28,868 bases of DNA from Mariprofundus sp. (GTDB lineage Bacteria > Pseudomonadota > Zetaproteobacteria > Mariprofundales > Mariprofundaceae). The notes under the pieces are model-generated. The model was not told the origin of the DNA, ran no database searches, and saw nothing but the letters and a program-made list of their open reading frames with translations. Location: the NCBI GenBank assembly GCA_030951095.1, contig JAUZQI010000043.1, positions 1 to 28,868 on the forward strand. Direction: 5' to 3'. The position numbers were made by a program, and so were the translations under genes. Of this stretch, positions 1 through 7,427 are shown one piece after another (within the stretch, counting starts at the first letter, position 1; each line of letters opens with the position of its first letter).

Positions 1-810
1 TCGCGCCTGCGCCTTTTTCTGCTTCACGATTGCAAGCCATGTGATCGACAGTACGCAGACAAATACCAAGGCCTGCATGCCGCTGGGCCGGTCATCATAA
101 CCCATCAAGGCATGTAGCAATTGACCCAGTATACCATGTTCTGAAATGATTCCAGAGCTATTCCAGATCGGTTGTCCCCATGCAGGCAAGACATCGATCA
201 TCACCAGCCATGCCACGCCCTGCGACGCCATGCCGGCGGATAACAGCACAATCAGGCAGGTGACAATCAGGAATACATAACGGAGCGGAATATGAATCAG
301 GCTTTGGTACAGACCCAGGGCCACCACGACGCCAAGCAGCATGCCAACCGCACCGCCGCCCAGCATGGCTGATGCGCCGGTATCGCCTGCCGCAGCCACG
401 CCGTAGAGGAATAAAACGACTTCAGAGCCCTCTCTGGTCACCGCCAGACCGACCACCATGGCGAGCATCATTTTTGCTGTGCCGCTTCCCTCCACATGTT
501 GGCACGACTGGCGTATTTTCCGGCTCATTTCACGCCCGTGCTTGCCCATCCAGATCGCAGTCCAGGCCATCATCATCGACGCCGCAATCAACACCCCTGC
601 GTTCAACACTTCCTGCCCCATGCCCTGCATCGAACCGGATAAAAAATCCGCGAACAACGCCACCAGTATCGCCGCAATCAAACCGCCACCGATGCCACCA
701 TAAATCCAGCGAGTTTGAATATTCGCCTCGCGCGCCGCCGCCGTTGCAATGCCGACCACCAGCATCGCCTCCAACACTTCACGGAATACAATAATCAACG
801 TAGATAACAT
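1..810 (-). CDS. FTR1-family iron permease (3' end cut by window edge)
   Basis: Inner-membrane iron permease of the FTR1/EfeU family, expected to import iron. The frame is open from an ATG at 810 to the window edge, giving 270 codons; the C-terminus lies outside but is probably close, because the frame ends in a basic KQKKAQAR tail after the last hydrophobic segment. The two diagnostic acidic motifs are visible: REVLE at residues 10-14 in the first membrane segment and REGSE at 126-130 in a later one. Roughly seven hydrophobic segments are seen, as usual for the family. GAGG lies 6 bases before the start. The gene begins 9 bases after the stop of the cupredoxin-like gene, so the two form an operon under the doubled Fur box at 1179-1232. 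That fits iron-repressed uptake. No EfeB peroxidase gene is visible in the window. Confidence 0.93.
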   Translation of the reverse strand, partial: MLSTLIIVFREVLEAMLVVGIATAAAREANIQTRWIYGGIGGGLIAAILVALFADFLSGSMQGMGQEVLNAGVLIAASMMMAWTAIWMGKHGREMSRKIRQSCQHVEGSGTAKMMLAMVVGLAVTREGSEVVLFLYGVAAAGDTGASAMLGGGAVGMLLGVVVALGLYQSLIHIPLRYVFLIVTCLIVLLSAGMASQGVAWLVMIDVLPAWGQPIWNSSGIISEHGILGQLLHALMGYDDRPSGMQALVFVCVLSITWLAIVKQKKAQAR

Positions 811-819
811 ATTACGCCT

Positions 820-1161
820 CTACTTCACAATAATACGGCCCTGCGCCGTATCAGGATTAAATTCGCCAAAGAACGGATATTCGCCGGCATCCAGCGCCGG
901 CAGAAAAATGACGATTTTACCTTTCCCCGCGACGATTTTTTCCCGATTCAGTTCATAACTCTCAAACTCCTCCGGTGTGGCATCGTGATTAATCACCGTC
1001 AAACGATGTTTTTGTCCCTCCGCCATTTCGATTTGGTCGGGCACAAACACATGGTTTTCAATCACCACGGTATATTCGGCAGCGGTGACCATGGCCGGAA
1101 AAATAACCGATAAAGTTGCTACCAGTGCCATTACGGCTTTTTTTAAGATATCAAGATTCAT
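820..1161 (-). CDS. Periplasmic cupredoxin-fold protein of the FTR1 operon
   Basis: A 113-residue secreted protein: basic N-terminus, hydrophobic segment, likely cleavage after the AMVTAA region near residue 28, then one cupredoxin-like domain. The pattern of strands, with an EFESYEL block in the middle and a GEYPFFGEF...GRIIV end, matches the small cupredoxin-domain proteins that sit beside FTR1 permeases and resembles the N-terminal domain of EfeO. The protein has no cysteine at all, so a type 1 copper site is absent; the segment that would carry it reads FFGEFNPDTAQG. It may instead deliver or bind iron through acidic residues (inference). I chose the ATG at 1161 because AGAGGAA lies just upstream. 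A longer reading to 1197 would encode across a Fur box and is unlikely. First gene of the iron permease operon. Confidence 0.85.
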   Translation of the reverse strand: MNLDILKKAVMALVATLSVIFPAMVTAAEYTVVIENHVFVPDQIEMAEGQKHRLTVINHDATPEEFESYELNREKIVAGKGKIVIFLPALDAGEYPFFGEFNPDTAQGRIIVK

Positions 1162-1178
1162 ATTTATTCCTCTGGCGC

Positions 1179-1197
1179 AAATGATAATCATTATCAT
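1179..1197. promoter_or_regulatory. Fur box, promoter-overlapping copy
   Basis: The 19-base site AAATGATAATCATTATCAT contains an almost perfect palindrome and closely matches the core of the classic Fur consensus (GATAATGATAATCATTATC). It covers the likely -10 element of the cupredoxin/FTR1 promoter, the position expected for direct repression by iron-loaded Fur. Confidence 0.92.
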
Positions 1198-1210
1198 AAC
1201 TGCAAGTCAA
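1181..1210 (-). promoter_or_regulatory. Sigma-70-type promoter of the iron permease operon
   Basis: On the minus strand a TTGACT -35 (1210-1205) and a TATCAT -10 (1186-1181) are separated by 18 bases. The start codon follows at 1161. The -10 lies inside one Fur box and the -35 is next to the other, so both boxes could block RNA polymerase. Confidence 0.65.
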
Positions 1211-1213
1211 CAA

Positions 1214-1232
1214 AAATGATAATCATTATCAT
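1214..1232. promoter_or_regulatory. Fur box, upstream copy
   Basis: An exact second copy of the same 19 bases, 35 bases from the first copy start to start and immediately upstream of the predicted -35. Two identical sites suggest cooperative binding. The site is also about 110 bases upstream of slyX on the other strand, so an effect on slyX cannot be excluded. Confidence 0.92.
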
Positions 1233-1343
1233 ATATGACGGTGGCTTCATTGTTGGCCGGGTCCATATCGTTTTTCATTGCCACAGATTGATCGCCGAAG
1301 ATTAGGCGCTGCACAGCACGCTATTCACAGTTAGCATGCCTGC

Positions 1344-1547
1344 ATGAAAGATCATCTCATCGAACTGGAAACCAAAATTTCTTATCAGGATCACATCATC
1401 GGGGAGTTGAATGAGGTGGTGACCCGCCAGCAGAGTCAGATTGACCGGCTGGAGAAAGAGATGAACCAGTTGCGGCAACATTTGAAGCAGGGCGGTAATA
1501 CAGGACTCGCTAGACCGGATGAAGAGGTTCCGCCGCCGCACTATTGA
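1344..1547 (+). CDS. slyX: SlyX family protein
   Basis: A 67-residue protein that is almost entirely one coiled coil (residues 2-50, with LETKISYQDHIIGELNEVV and heptad-spaced leucines and isoleucines) followed by a polar linker and the terminal PPPHY signature of the SlyX family. Length and both ends match the family. SlyX is widespread in proteobacteria but its biochemical role is not established. I see no clear Shine-Dalgarno sequence before the ATG at 1344. The start is supported by the standard N-terminus for the family. It is transcribed divergently from the Fur-regulated operon and is followed by a hairpin repeat rather than a normal terminator. Confidence 0.88.
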   Translation: MKDHLIELETKISYQDHIIGELNEVVTRQQSQIDRLEKEMNQLRQHLKQGGNTGLARPDEEVPPPHY

Positions 1548-1596
1548 GAATAGTTCCCGTAACAAACAAGCATGGTTATAGTTGTCGAATCATGAC

Positions 1597-1683
1597 GTGC
1601 ATAGATTTTTTCCACCCCATGATATGATTGTTGTCATAGGGTGGAAAAAATCCATGCAAACGCGTTGTTTGTCTGATATTAAA
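1597..1683. repeat. Dispersed hairpin repeat, copy 1
   Basis: Inverted repeat with 19-base arms at 1599-1617 and 1639-1657 (one mismatch), a 21-base loop, and a conserved tail CGCGTTGTTT at 1661-1670. A second, diverged copy of arms, loop and tail occurs at 15857-15942. The T-run is in the 5' arm and the A-run in the 3' arm, the reverse of a Rho-independent terminator. It sits between slyX and argH, ending a few bases before the argH ribosome binding site. Confidence 0.75.
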
Positions 1684-1696
1684 GCAGGTGCCAAAT

Positions 1697-3085
1697 ATGT
1701 CTGAGAAACCATGGGGGGGTCGTTTCGAAGCCCCAACCGATAAATTTGTAGAAGCATTCAATGCATCCACCGATGTGGATGCGCGTATGTATGCCGAAGA
1801 TATTGCCGGATCAAAAGCGCATGCAAAAATGTTGTGTGAACAGGGTATTCTGATGCAGGACGATTTGAACGTTATTCTGCGCGGACTCGATGAAATTGCC
1901 GGTGAGATCGAAAGTGGCGAGTTTACATTTTCCATTGCGCTGGAAGATGTACACATGAATATTGAGGCTCGTTTGACCGATAAAATCGGTGATGCGGGAA
2001 AGCGTTTGCACACCGCCCGCTCCCGCAACGATCAGGTGACCACCGATACCCGTCTCTATTTGCGCCGTCGCACGGATATGATGATTGCCCGCATTCGCTA
2101 CCTGCAGTCAGTGCTGGTGGCATTGGCTGATGAACATGCCGAGACCATTATGCCGGGTTTTACCCATTTGCAAACCGCTCAACCGGTTACGCTGGGGCAT
2201 CATCTGCTCGCTTATGTGGAGATGTTCGAGCGGGATGCCGGTCGTTTTCTTGATGCGCGCAAGCGCATGAACCAGTGTCCTTTGGGTTCAGCGGCACTGG
2301 CTGGAACGACATTTCCGATTGACCGGCATATGACATCGGACACGTTGGGCTTCGATGCACCGACAGCCAACTCACTGGATGCCGTGTCGGATCGCGATTA
2401 TATTATGGAACTGCTAGCTGCGGCCTCGATTTGCGCAGTCCACCTGTCCCGCTTCTCCGAAGAATTGATTTTGTGGATGAGTGCCCAGTTCGGTTTTATT
2501 GATTTGCCGGATGCCTTTTGTACCGGTTCTTCCATTATGCCGCAGAAGAAGAATCCGGATATGCCGGAACTGGTACGAGGAAAGTCCGGTCGTATTATCG
2601 GGGGACTGGTTGCCATTCTGACCATAGTAAAAGGGTTGCCGTTGGCCTACAACAAGGACATGCAGGAAGATAAAACGGCGGTGTTCGATGCTTTTGATAA
2701 TCTCGAAGGCTCCTTACGCATATTTGGCGATATGTTGCCGGGCATGCGAGTTAATCAGGATGTTATGCACAAAGCTGCATCCTCCGGTTTTGCCACGGCA
2801 ACCGATTTGGCAGACGCACTGGTGCGTGCCGGTGTGCCGTTCAGAGAGGCGCACGCCATTGTCGGCAAATCGGTAGCGTACTGTATTCGTGAGTCGATTG
2901 AACTGCATGCCATGGATGATCAAGCTTGTGCCGATATTGACGAGCGGCTCAGTGCCGATATGGTGCGATCGCTTTCTGTGGAAGCATGTGTTGCATCCCG
3001 AAACCATATAGGTGGCACAGCACCTGAGCAGGTGCGCAGACAAATTGCCGTATGGCAGGCCCGATTGGAGAAATATCATGCATGA
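1697..3085 (+). CDS. argH: Argininosuccinate lyase
   Basis: Cleaves argininosuccinate to arginine and fumarate, the last step of arginine synthesis; cytoplasmic homotetramer of the fumarase/aspartase superfamily. It opens with the typical KPWGGRF, carries HTARSRNDQV around residues 106-115, and the superfamily signature GSSIMPQKKNPD at residues 277-288. The length of 462 residues is usual. I prefer the ATG at 1697 because AGCAGGTG precedes it with proper spacing; an in-frame GTG at 1688 would lie within that site. Its last 8 bases overlap the lipoprotein gene, so it heads a tight cluster with lysine-branch genes, an arrangement known from other proteobacteria (argH next to lysA). Confidence 0.97.
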   Translation: MSEKPWGGRFEAPTDKFVEAFNASTDVDARMYAEDIAGSKAHAKMLCEQGILMQDDLNVILRGLDEIAGEIESGEFTFSIALEDVHMNIEARLTDKIGDAGKRLHTARSRNDQVTTDTRLYLRRRTDMMIARIRYLQSVLVALADEHAETIMPGFTHLQTAQPVTLGHHLLAYVEMFERDAGRFLDARKRMNQCPLGSAALAGTTFPIDRHMTSDTLGFDAPTANSLDAVSDRDYIMELLAAASICAVHLSRFSEELILWMSAQFGFIDLPDAFCTGSSIMPQKKNPDMPELVRGKSGRIIGGLVAILTIVKGLPLAYNKDMQEDKTAVFDAFDNLEGSLRIFGDMLPGMRVNQDVMHKAASSGFATATDLADALVRAGVPFREAHAIVGKSVAYCIRESIELHAMDDQACADIDERLSADMVRSLSVEACVASRNHIGGTAPEQVRRQIAVWQARLEKYHA

Positions 3086-3521
3086 ATTTTTACGACACAG
3101 TGTCAGCCCTCTTTTGGCCAGCCTGTTGGTAGCTATGCTCTTGGCAGGGTGCGGACATAAGGAAGCACCGCAGCCTGTTGCGGACAGCTCAGTAAAACCA
3201 CAATTACTCGGTCTTCAATATGAACAGGCGGGCAATGTGCTGAAGCTGAGTTTCAAGCTCAGGGGTGACCCCAGCGGTGTCGGTTACCAGATTGACCGCA
3301 CCCAGATTGACCCCTATTGCCAATGCCCGGGTTTCTGGCGCCGTTATCATGATCAGCAACCTCTGGCTGATCTGGTCAACCGTACAATGAAGAAAATTAT
3401 TAACCTGAAAACCACCAAGATTGAATTTGTGTACCGGCTTCGTCCCATTGATATCAATGGTAATTTCGGGCCATGGAGCAAATCGATCCGTGCTCGTGGT
3501 GTGGATCTGTTCAACAAGTGA
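3078..3521 (+). CDS. Lipoprotein with a fibronectin III-like domain
   Basis: A 147-residue lipoprotein: hydrophobic signal segment at residues 10-23 and a lipobox LAGC with the modified cysteine at 25. After a proline-rich linker comes one domain of about 105 residues whose strands (LLGLQYEQAGNVLKLSFKL, then IEFVYRLRPIDINGNFGPW) look like a fibronectin type III or similar beta sandwich. The position between argH and lysine genes is where many proteobacteria have a very short lipoprotein (YifL/LptM), but this one is much longer and I see no relation beyond location. GGAG lies upstream of the ATG. It overlaps argH by 8 bases and the next gene by 4, suggesting coupled translation. Function unknown; probable anchor in the outer membrane (no Asp at +2). 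Confidence 0.85.
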   Translation: MHEFLRHSVSPLLASLLVAMLLAGCGHKEAPQPVADSSVKPQLLGLQYEQAGNVLKLSFKLRGDPSGVGYQIDRTQIDPYCQCPGFWRRYHDQQPLADLVNRTMKKIINLKTTKIEFVYRLRPIDINGNFGPWSKSIRARGVDLFNK

Positions 3522-4720
3522 GTCAGCGTGATCAATTGAATCAGGTTCGGCTGGAAAAACTGGGTGCTTACCCGTTTGAACGGCTGAAATCACTGTTTTC
3601 GGGTCATATCTCCAAGTCTGATCTGGTACCCATTGATGCCGGGGCTGGGGAACCACGCTTACCATTGCCATCCTTTGTCGCTGATACGTTATCGGCTCAT
3701 TTATCGGGCTTTTCCAAATATCCATCCACAGTTGGATCTCTGGAGTTGCGTCAGACTATTGCAGATTGGCTGCAGCAACGTTATGGATTGCAATATGTAG
3801 ATGCCGCCACACAGGTGCTATCTGCTAACGGTACACGCGAAGCATTGTTTGCGATTGCCCACGCATTGATCAATCCGGAAGCGGATAAGAAACCTTGCGT
3901 TCTGATGCCCAATCCAATGTATCAGATTTATCTGGGAGCGGCGCTGACAGCCGGAGCTGAACCTGTTTTTTTACCCTGTACCGAGACAAGCGGATTTGCG
4001 CCGGATCTTGATGCAGTACCCAAATCTGTGTGGGCCAATACAGCGCTGATTTATGTTTGTTCTCCATCCAATCCAACCGGCTGGATTGCCGATAAAGATT
4101 ATTTTGCACATTTGCTGGCATTGGCGGATGAAAATGATTTTTTTATTGTTTCGGATGAATGTTATTCGGAAATTTACTGGCAGAATAAACCGGTCGGTCT
4201 GCTGGAAGTCGCTGAATCATTGGGCCGCGAAGGTTTCAGCCGCTGTCTGGTCATGAATTCTCTCTCCAAACGCTCGGCGTTGCCCGGCATGCGTTCCGGC
4301 CTGATTGCCGGCGATGCCGATTTGATTGCACGTTTCACCAAACTGCGTAGTTATACGGGGCCTGCAACACCGTTGCCATTGCAAGCTGTTGCGGCGGCTG
4401 CCTGGTCGGATGAAACGCATGTTCAGCAGAATTTGGATGTTTATCGTAATAGTTTGAAAGCATTTTTCGATATCTATGGCATTGAAGGAACCACTATTCC
4501 GCCCGGCTCATTTTTTGTCTGGCTGCCGGTAGCACATGATGAGGATTTTTCGGTGGCTGCCTATGAGCAGCAAGCGGTCACAATACTGCCTGGCTCATAC
4601 CTGGCGGCGGAAGGTGATGATGGTATCAACCCCGGTTCTGGTTATATCCGTGCTGCGCTGGTGGATGGGCCGGATTGTGCTGCGGAGCTTGCGCGTAGAT
4701 TACGCGCAGTCAGGGTTTAA
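3518..4720 (+). CDS. dapC: Succinyldiaminopimelate transaminase (DapC type)
   Basis: PLP enzyme of fold type I that would convert N-succinyl-2-amino-6-oxopimelate with glutamate to N-succinyl-LL-diaminopimelate in lysine and peptidoglycan precursor synthesis. Seen in sequence: SANGTREAL for cofactor phosphate binding, CSPSNPTG, SDECYSEIYW, and SLSKRSALPGMRSG with the Schiff-base lysine at residue 251. The wording of these motifs is that of the proteobacterial DapC group. I place the start at the GTG at 3518, which overlaps the lipoprotein stop as GTGA and gives a normal 400 residues; the ribosome binding site is weak, so coupling is likely. An upstream ATG at 3473 would add 15 residues unlike the family. 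dapD lies downstream, which supports the substrate. Confidence 0.88.
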   Translation: MSQRDQLNQVRLEKLGAYPFERLKSLFSGHISKSDLVPIDAGAGEPRLPLPSFVADTLSAHLSGFSKYPSTVGSLELRQTIADWLQQRYGLQYVDAATQVLSANGTREALFAIAHALINPEADKKPCVLMPNPMYQIYLGAALTAGAEPVFLPCTETSGFAPDLDAVPKSVWANTALIYVCSPSNPTGWIADKDYFAHLLALADENDFFIVSDECYSEIYWQNKPVGLLEVAESLGREGFSRCLVMNSLSKRSALPGMRSGLIAGDADLIARFTKLRSYTGPATPLPLQAVAAAAWSDETHVQQNLDVYRNSLKAFFDIYGIEGTTIPPGSFFVWLPVAHDEDFSVAAYEQQAVTILPGSYLAAEGDDGINPGSGYIRAALVDGPDCAAELARRLRAVRV

Positions 4721-4722
4721 CC

Positions 4723-5922
4723 ATGCACATATCCGATCATATTGCAGACAAGTTGCGTGAGCTGGCAGATGGTGGACATACGCTGAATTGCTATATCTAT
4801 GATACCGCCGCCATGCGCAGGAAAATTGCTCATCTGGCCGATATCATGCCTCCCGGTGTGGAAATCTTTTATGCGATGAAAGCCAATCCACATACAGAAT
4901 TTCTTCGTACTGCCTTTGAAGGAGGTGCTCGTGGTATTGAAATCGCCAGTCTCGGTGAGGCTGAAAAAGCCGTAGAGGCCGGCTTCAGCTCCGGGCAATT
5001 AATTTACACGGGTCCGGGAAAGTCTCCGGAAGAATTGGCATGGGCAGTGAAGCATGGCATTCGTACAATGCATATCGAGTCTCTGGTGGAAGCGTACCGA
5101 CTTAATATCATCGCATCTGAAGCTGGAATACATCAGGATATTCTGCTGCGTATTAATGCCAATTTTGATATCCATGAAGCACAAACGACATTCTCGGGCG
5201 GCTCAAAAAAATTCGGCGTCGATGAGGAACAACTGGATGATATTCTGCCGCAGATTCTGGCCCTTGAGCACCTGAATTTTCGCGGGCTGCATGTTTATGC
5301 CGCTTCAGGTGTGCTCAATGTCGATGATTTGCTGAAAAACTGCGAACTGGTGTTTGGCATGGCACAGCACATTGAAGGCGAATATGCCGGTGCTGTCTGC
5401 GATACGATTGATTTCGGCGGTGGTTTCGGGGTGGATTATCTGGAACACGGGCACGATTTTGACCCGCAGGCTTATGCCAATGGTTTGGCGAAATTGATTA
5501 AACAATATGATTTTGTCGGGCGCACCTTCTTTTTGGAGCTGGGGCGTTACCTTGCGGCTGATTCCGGCTGGTTCTGCACTGAAATTCTCGATATCAAAGT
5601 GTCGCGTGGCAAAAAACAGGTGATCTGCGCCGGCGGTATCAACCATTTCCGGAGACCGGCGGCACTGGCTATTAACCATCCGATGGTTGTGCTGCGCATG
5701 TCGCGCAGGCCTCTGTTTGCCGGACAGGTATCGGTTCGTGATGAATCTGTCTATTTTGGTGGCCCGTTATGTACAGGCGCCGACAAGCTCGCCAATGATA
5801 TTGCTGTCGAAGCTGCCGATATAGGTGATATCGCCATTTTCGGACTGGCAGGTGCTTATGGGTTAAGCATGTCCAATATTGAATTTCTCAGCCATGCGCG
5901 ACCAGAGGAAATCATTCTGTAA
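4723..5922 (+). CDS. Fold-type III PLP decarboxylase, diaminopimelate decarboxylase-like
   Basis: A 399-residue alanine racemase-fold decarboxylase. The PLP lysine is in YAMKANPH (Lys53); GGGFG at 232-236 binds the cofactor phosphate; ELGRYL at 272-277 and GGPLCTGAD at 346-354 replace the usual LysA wording EPGR and the CES.D box, and HVYAASG replaces HIGSQ. The catalytic cysteine region (Cys350) is present. These variants are closer to decarboxylases of natural product and siderophore pathways (PvsE, BtrK-like) and exosortase-linked enzymes than to standard LysA. Position argues for lysine: it starts 2 bases after dapC ends and is followed by dapD. Best reading is a LysA-type enzyme making lysine from meso-diaminopimelate, with real doubt about the substrate. 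The ATG at 4723 follows a weak ribosome site. Confidence 0.8.
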   Translation: MHISDHIADKLRELADGGHTLNCYIYDTAAMRRKIAHLADIMPPGVEIFYAMKANPHTEFLRTAFEGGARGIEIASLGEAEKAVEAGFSSGQLIYTGPGKSPEELAWAVKHGIRTMHIESLVEAYRLNIIASEAGIHQDILLRINANFDIHEAQTTFSGGSKKFGVDEEQLDDILPQILALEHLNFRGLHVYAASGVLNVDDLLKNCELVFGMAQHIEGEYAGAVCDTIDFGGGFGVDYLEHGHDFDPQAYANGLAKLIKQYDFVGRTFFLELGRYLAADSGWFCTEILDIKVSRGKKQVICAGGINHFRRPAALAINHPMVVLRMSRRPLFAGQVSVRDESVYFGGPLCTGADKLANDIAVEAADIGDIAIFGLAGAYGLSMSNIEFLSHARPEEIIL

Positions 5923-5981
5923 TCAGCCCGCTGCCGCCGCTTACCCGGTGTCGTATTCGTGCTGGATTGCCCGGGTCGGGA

Positions 5982-5990
5982 TGATATAAT
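5982..5990 (+). promoter_or_regulatory. Extended -10 promoter before dapD
   Basis: TGATATAAT is a perfect extended -10 element, 32 bases before the dapD start, with no convincing -35. It would let dapD be transcribed separately from the argH cluster. Confidence 0.55.
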
Positions 5991-6021
5991 TCATGCATAG
6001 TGCGAGACAGGGAGTTTATGC

Positions 6022-6843
6022 ATGAATCATTTACAGGAAACCATTGAAAGCGCTTGGGAAAACAGAAACGAGTGGGATGTTCGTTCGGCCAATGCCGAGA
6101 TTCGCGATGCTGTCGAACACACAATCCAGTTGCTCGATGATGGCGGCGTGCGTGTGGCCGAGAAGGATGCCGATGGTAACTGGGTGACGCAGGAGTGGTT
6201 GAAAAAATCCGTACTGCTCTATTTCAAGCTGCATGACAATCAGGTTATCAGCGCCGGTGATACCAATTATTATGATAAGGTACCGCAAAAATTCTCCAAC
6301 TGGGGAGATGATATGTTCCGTAAGGGCGGCATGCGCGTCGTACCCTCTGCAACTGTTCGAAAGGGCGCTTTTATTGCACCGAAAGTTGTATTGATGCCAT
6401 CGTATGTGAATATCGGCGCCTATGTCGATGAAGGCACCATGGTGGATACATGGAGCACGGTCGGTTCCTGCGCCCAGATTGGCAAGAACGTTCACCTTTC
6501 CGGTGGCGTCGGCATTGGCGGCGTGCTGGAGCCATTGCAGGCAACACCAACCATTATCGAAGACAATTGTTTTATAGGTGCCCGTTCAGAAATTGTCGAA
6601 GGCGTTATCGTGCGTGAGGGTGCGGTGATTTCGATGGGTGTTTATATCGGCCAGTCGACACGTATCTTTGATCGTGAAACCGGAGAAACGCACTATGGAG
6701 AAGTTCCTCCCTATTCCGTTGTCGTTTCTGGCTCCATGCCGGGCAAGTCCGGTGGTCCGAATCTTTACTGCGCTGTGATCGTAAAAACAGTAGATGAAAA
6801 GACGCGCTCTAAAACAGCGATTACAGAGTTATTACGTGAGTAA
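6022..6843 (+). CDS. dapD: 2,3,4,5-tetrahydropyridine-2,6-dicarboxylate N-succinyltransferase
   Basis: Uses succinyl-CoA to acylate tetrahydrodipicolinate, the committed step of the succinylase branch to meso-diaminopimelate. 273 residues, the normal length. An N-terminal helical domain is followed from about residue 105 by imperfect hexapeptide repeats of a left-handed beta helix. Family blocks seen: [53 protein letters not shown], and [20 protein letters not shown] stands 7 bases before the ATG at 6022. Together with dapC and the decarboxylase upstream it covers most late steps to lysine; dapE and dapF are not in the window. Confidence 0.97.
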   Translation: MNHLQETIESAWENRNEWDVRSANAEIRDAVEHTIQLLDDGGVRVAEKDADGNWVTQEWLKKSVLLYFKLHDNQVISAGDTNYYDKVPQKFSNWGDDMFRKGGMRVVPSATVRKGAFIAPKVVLMPSYVNIGAYVDEGTMVDTWSTVGSCAQIGKNVHLSGGVGIGGVLEPLQATPTIIEDNCFIGARSEIVEGVIVREGAVISMGVYIGQSTRIFDRETGETHYGEVPPYSVVVSGSMPGKSGGPNLYCAVIVKTVDEKTRSKTAITELLRE

Positions 6844-6876
6844 TTTGATCATATTTTCCTAAGGAGGGAATAAAAT

Positions 6877-7323
6877 ATGCCATTAAGTAAACTGGAAGCA
6901 AGTATAGAAATTAACTGTCCGGTTGCAGAGGTCATCGCCTTTGTCGATGATAATAATAACGATCCGATGTGGCAGACATCGGTGTTGGAATCTGAAAAGA
7001 AAAGTGATGGGGCGGCATCTGTCGGTACGATCTACCATGTGAAGGAAAAATTTCTGGGTCGCGTTATCGAACAGGATTGGGAAGTTATCGCCCGTAATGA
7101 AGATGGCAGCTCATGGGCGGCTAAAAGCAAGGCTGGCCCGTTTCCGATGGAAACGACTATGACATTCGAGATTTGTGGCGAAGGCACTCGCGTCAATCGC
7201 ACGCTGAGCATTGATGTCGGACGCTTTTTCAAGGCAGCTTCACCAGTTGTTGGCCATATAGCCAAACGTGAAATGGAAACGGATTTCGCCAACCTCAAGG
7301 AACTGCTCGAAACAGGAGCTTGA
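6877..7323 (+). CDS. SRPBCC family (polyketide cyclase-like) protein
   Basis: A 148-residue cytoplasmic protein of the START/Bet v1-like SRPBCC fold. It opens with a beta strand ending in INCPVAEVIAFV, then NDPMWQTSV, where the W is the usual family marker, a hydrophobic-pocket strand region in the middle, and a long C-terminal helix (residues 115-147). Such proteins bind or transform hydrophobic ligands, but the specific ligand cannot be read from sequence. The ribosome site AAGGAGGG is unusually perfect, suggesting strong translation. It lies 33 bases after dapD and could be cotranscribed with it, but nothing in the product suggests a role in lysine synthesis. Confidence 0.8.
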   Translation: MPLSKLEASIEINCPVAEVIAFVDDNNNDPMWQTSVLESEKKSDGAASVGTIYHVKEKFLGRVIEQDWEVIARNEDGSSWAAKSKAGPFPMETTMTFEICGEGTRVNRTLSIDVGRFFKAASPVVGHIAKREMETDFANLKELLETGA

Positions 7324-7427
7324 TATGCGTAAACAAATATTAATCTTTTAGCCATAAAATTTTATAGTCTACCGGGCATAGTTCGGCCTGTTGTTCACAG
7401 CATAAACATCATAACAGGGAGAGACAG

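Noticed and set aside
1604..1652. Hairpin before argH as a Rho-independent terminator of slyX
   Set aside because: The T-run is in the 5' arm and the A-run in the 3' arm; a terminator on either strand needs T after the stem.
3204..3725. 173-codon open frame opposite the lipoprotein and dapC
   Set aside because: Antisense to two well-supported overlapping genes; no domain.
7354..7365. 12-base perfect palindrome ATAAAATTTTAT as an operator
   Set aside because: Pure A/T palindromes of this length occur by chance in AT-rich gaps; no second copy and no clear promoter around it.
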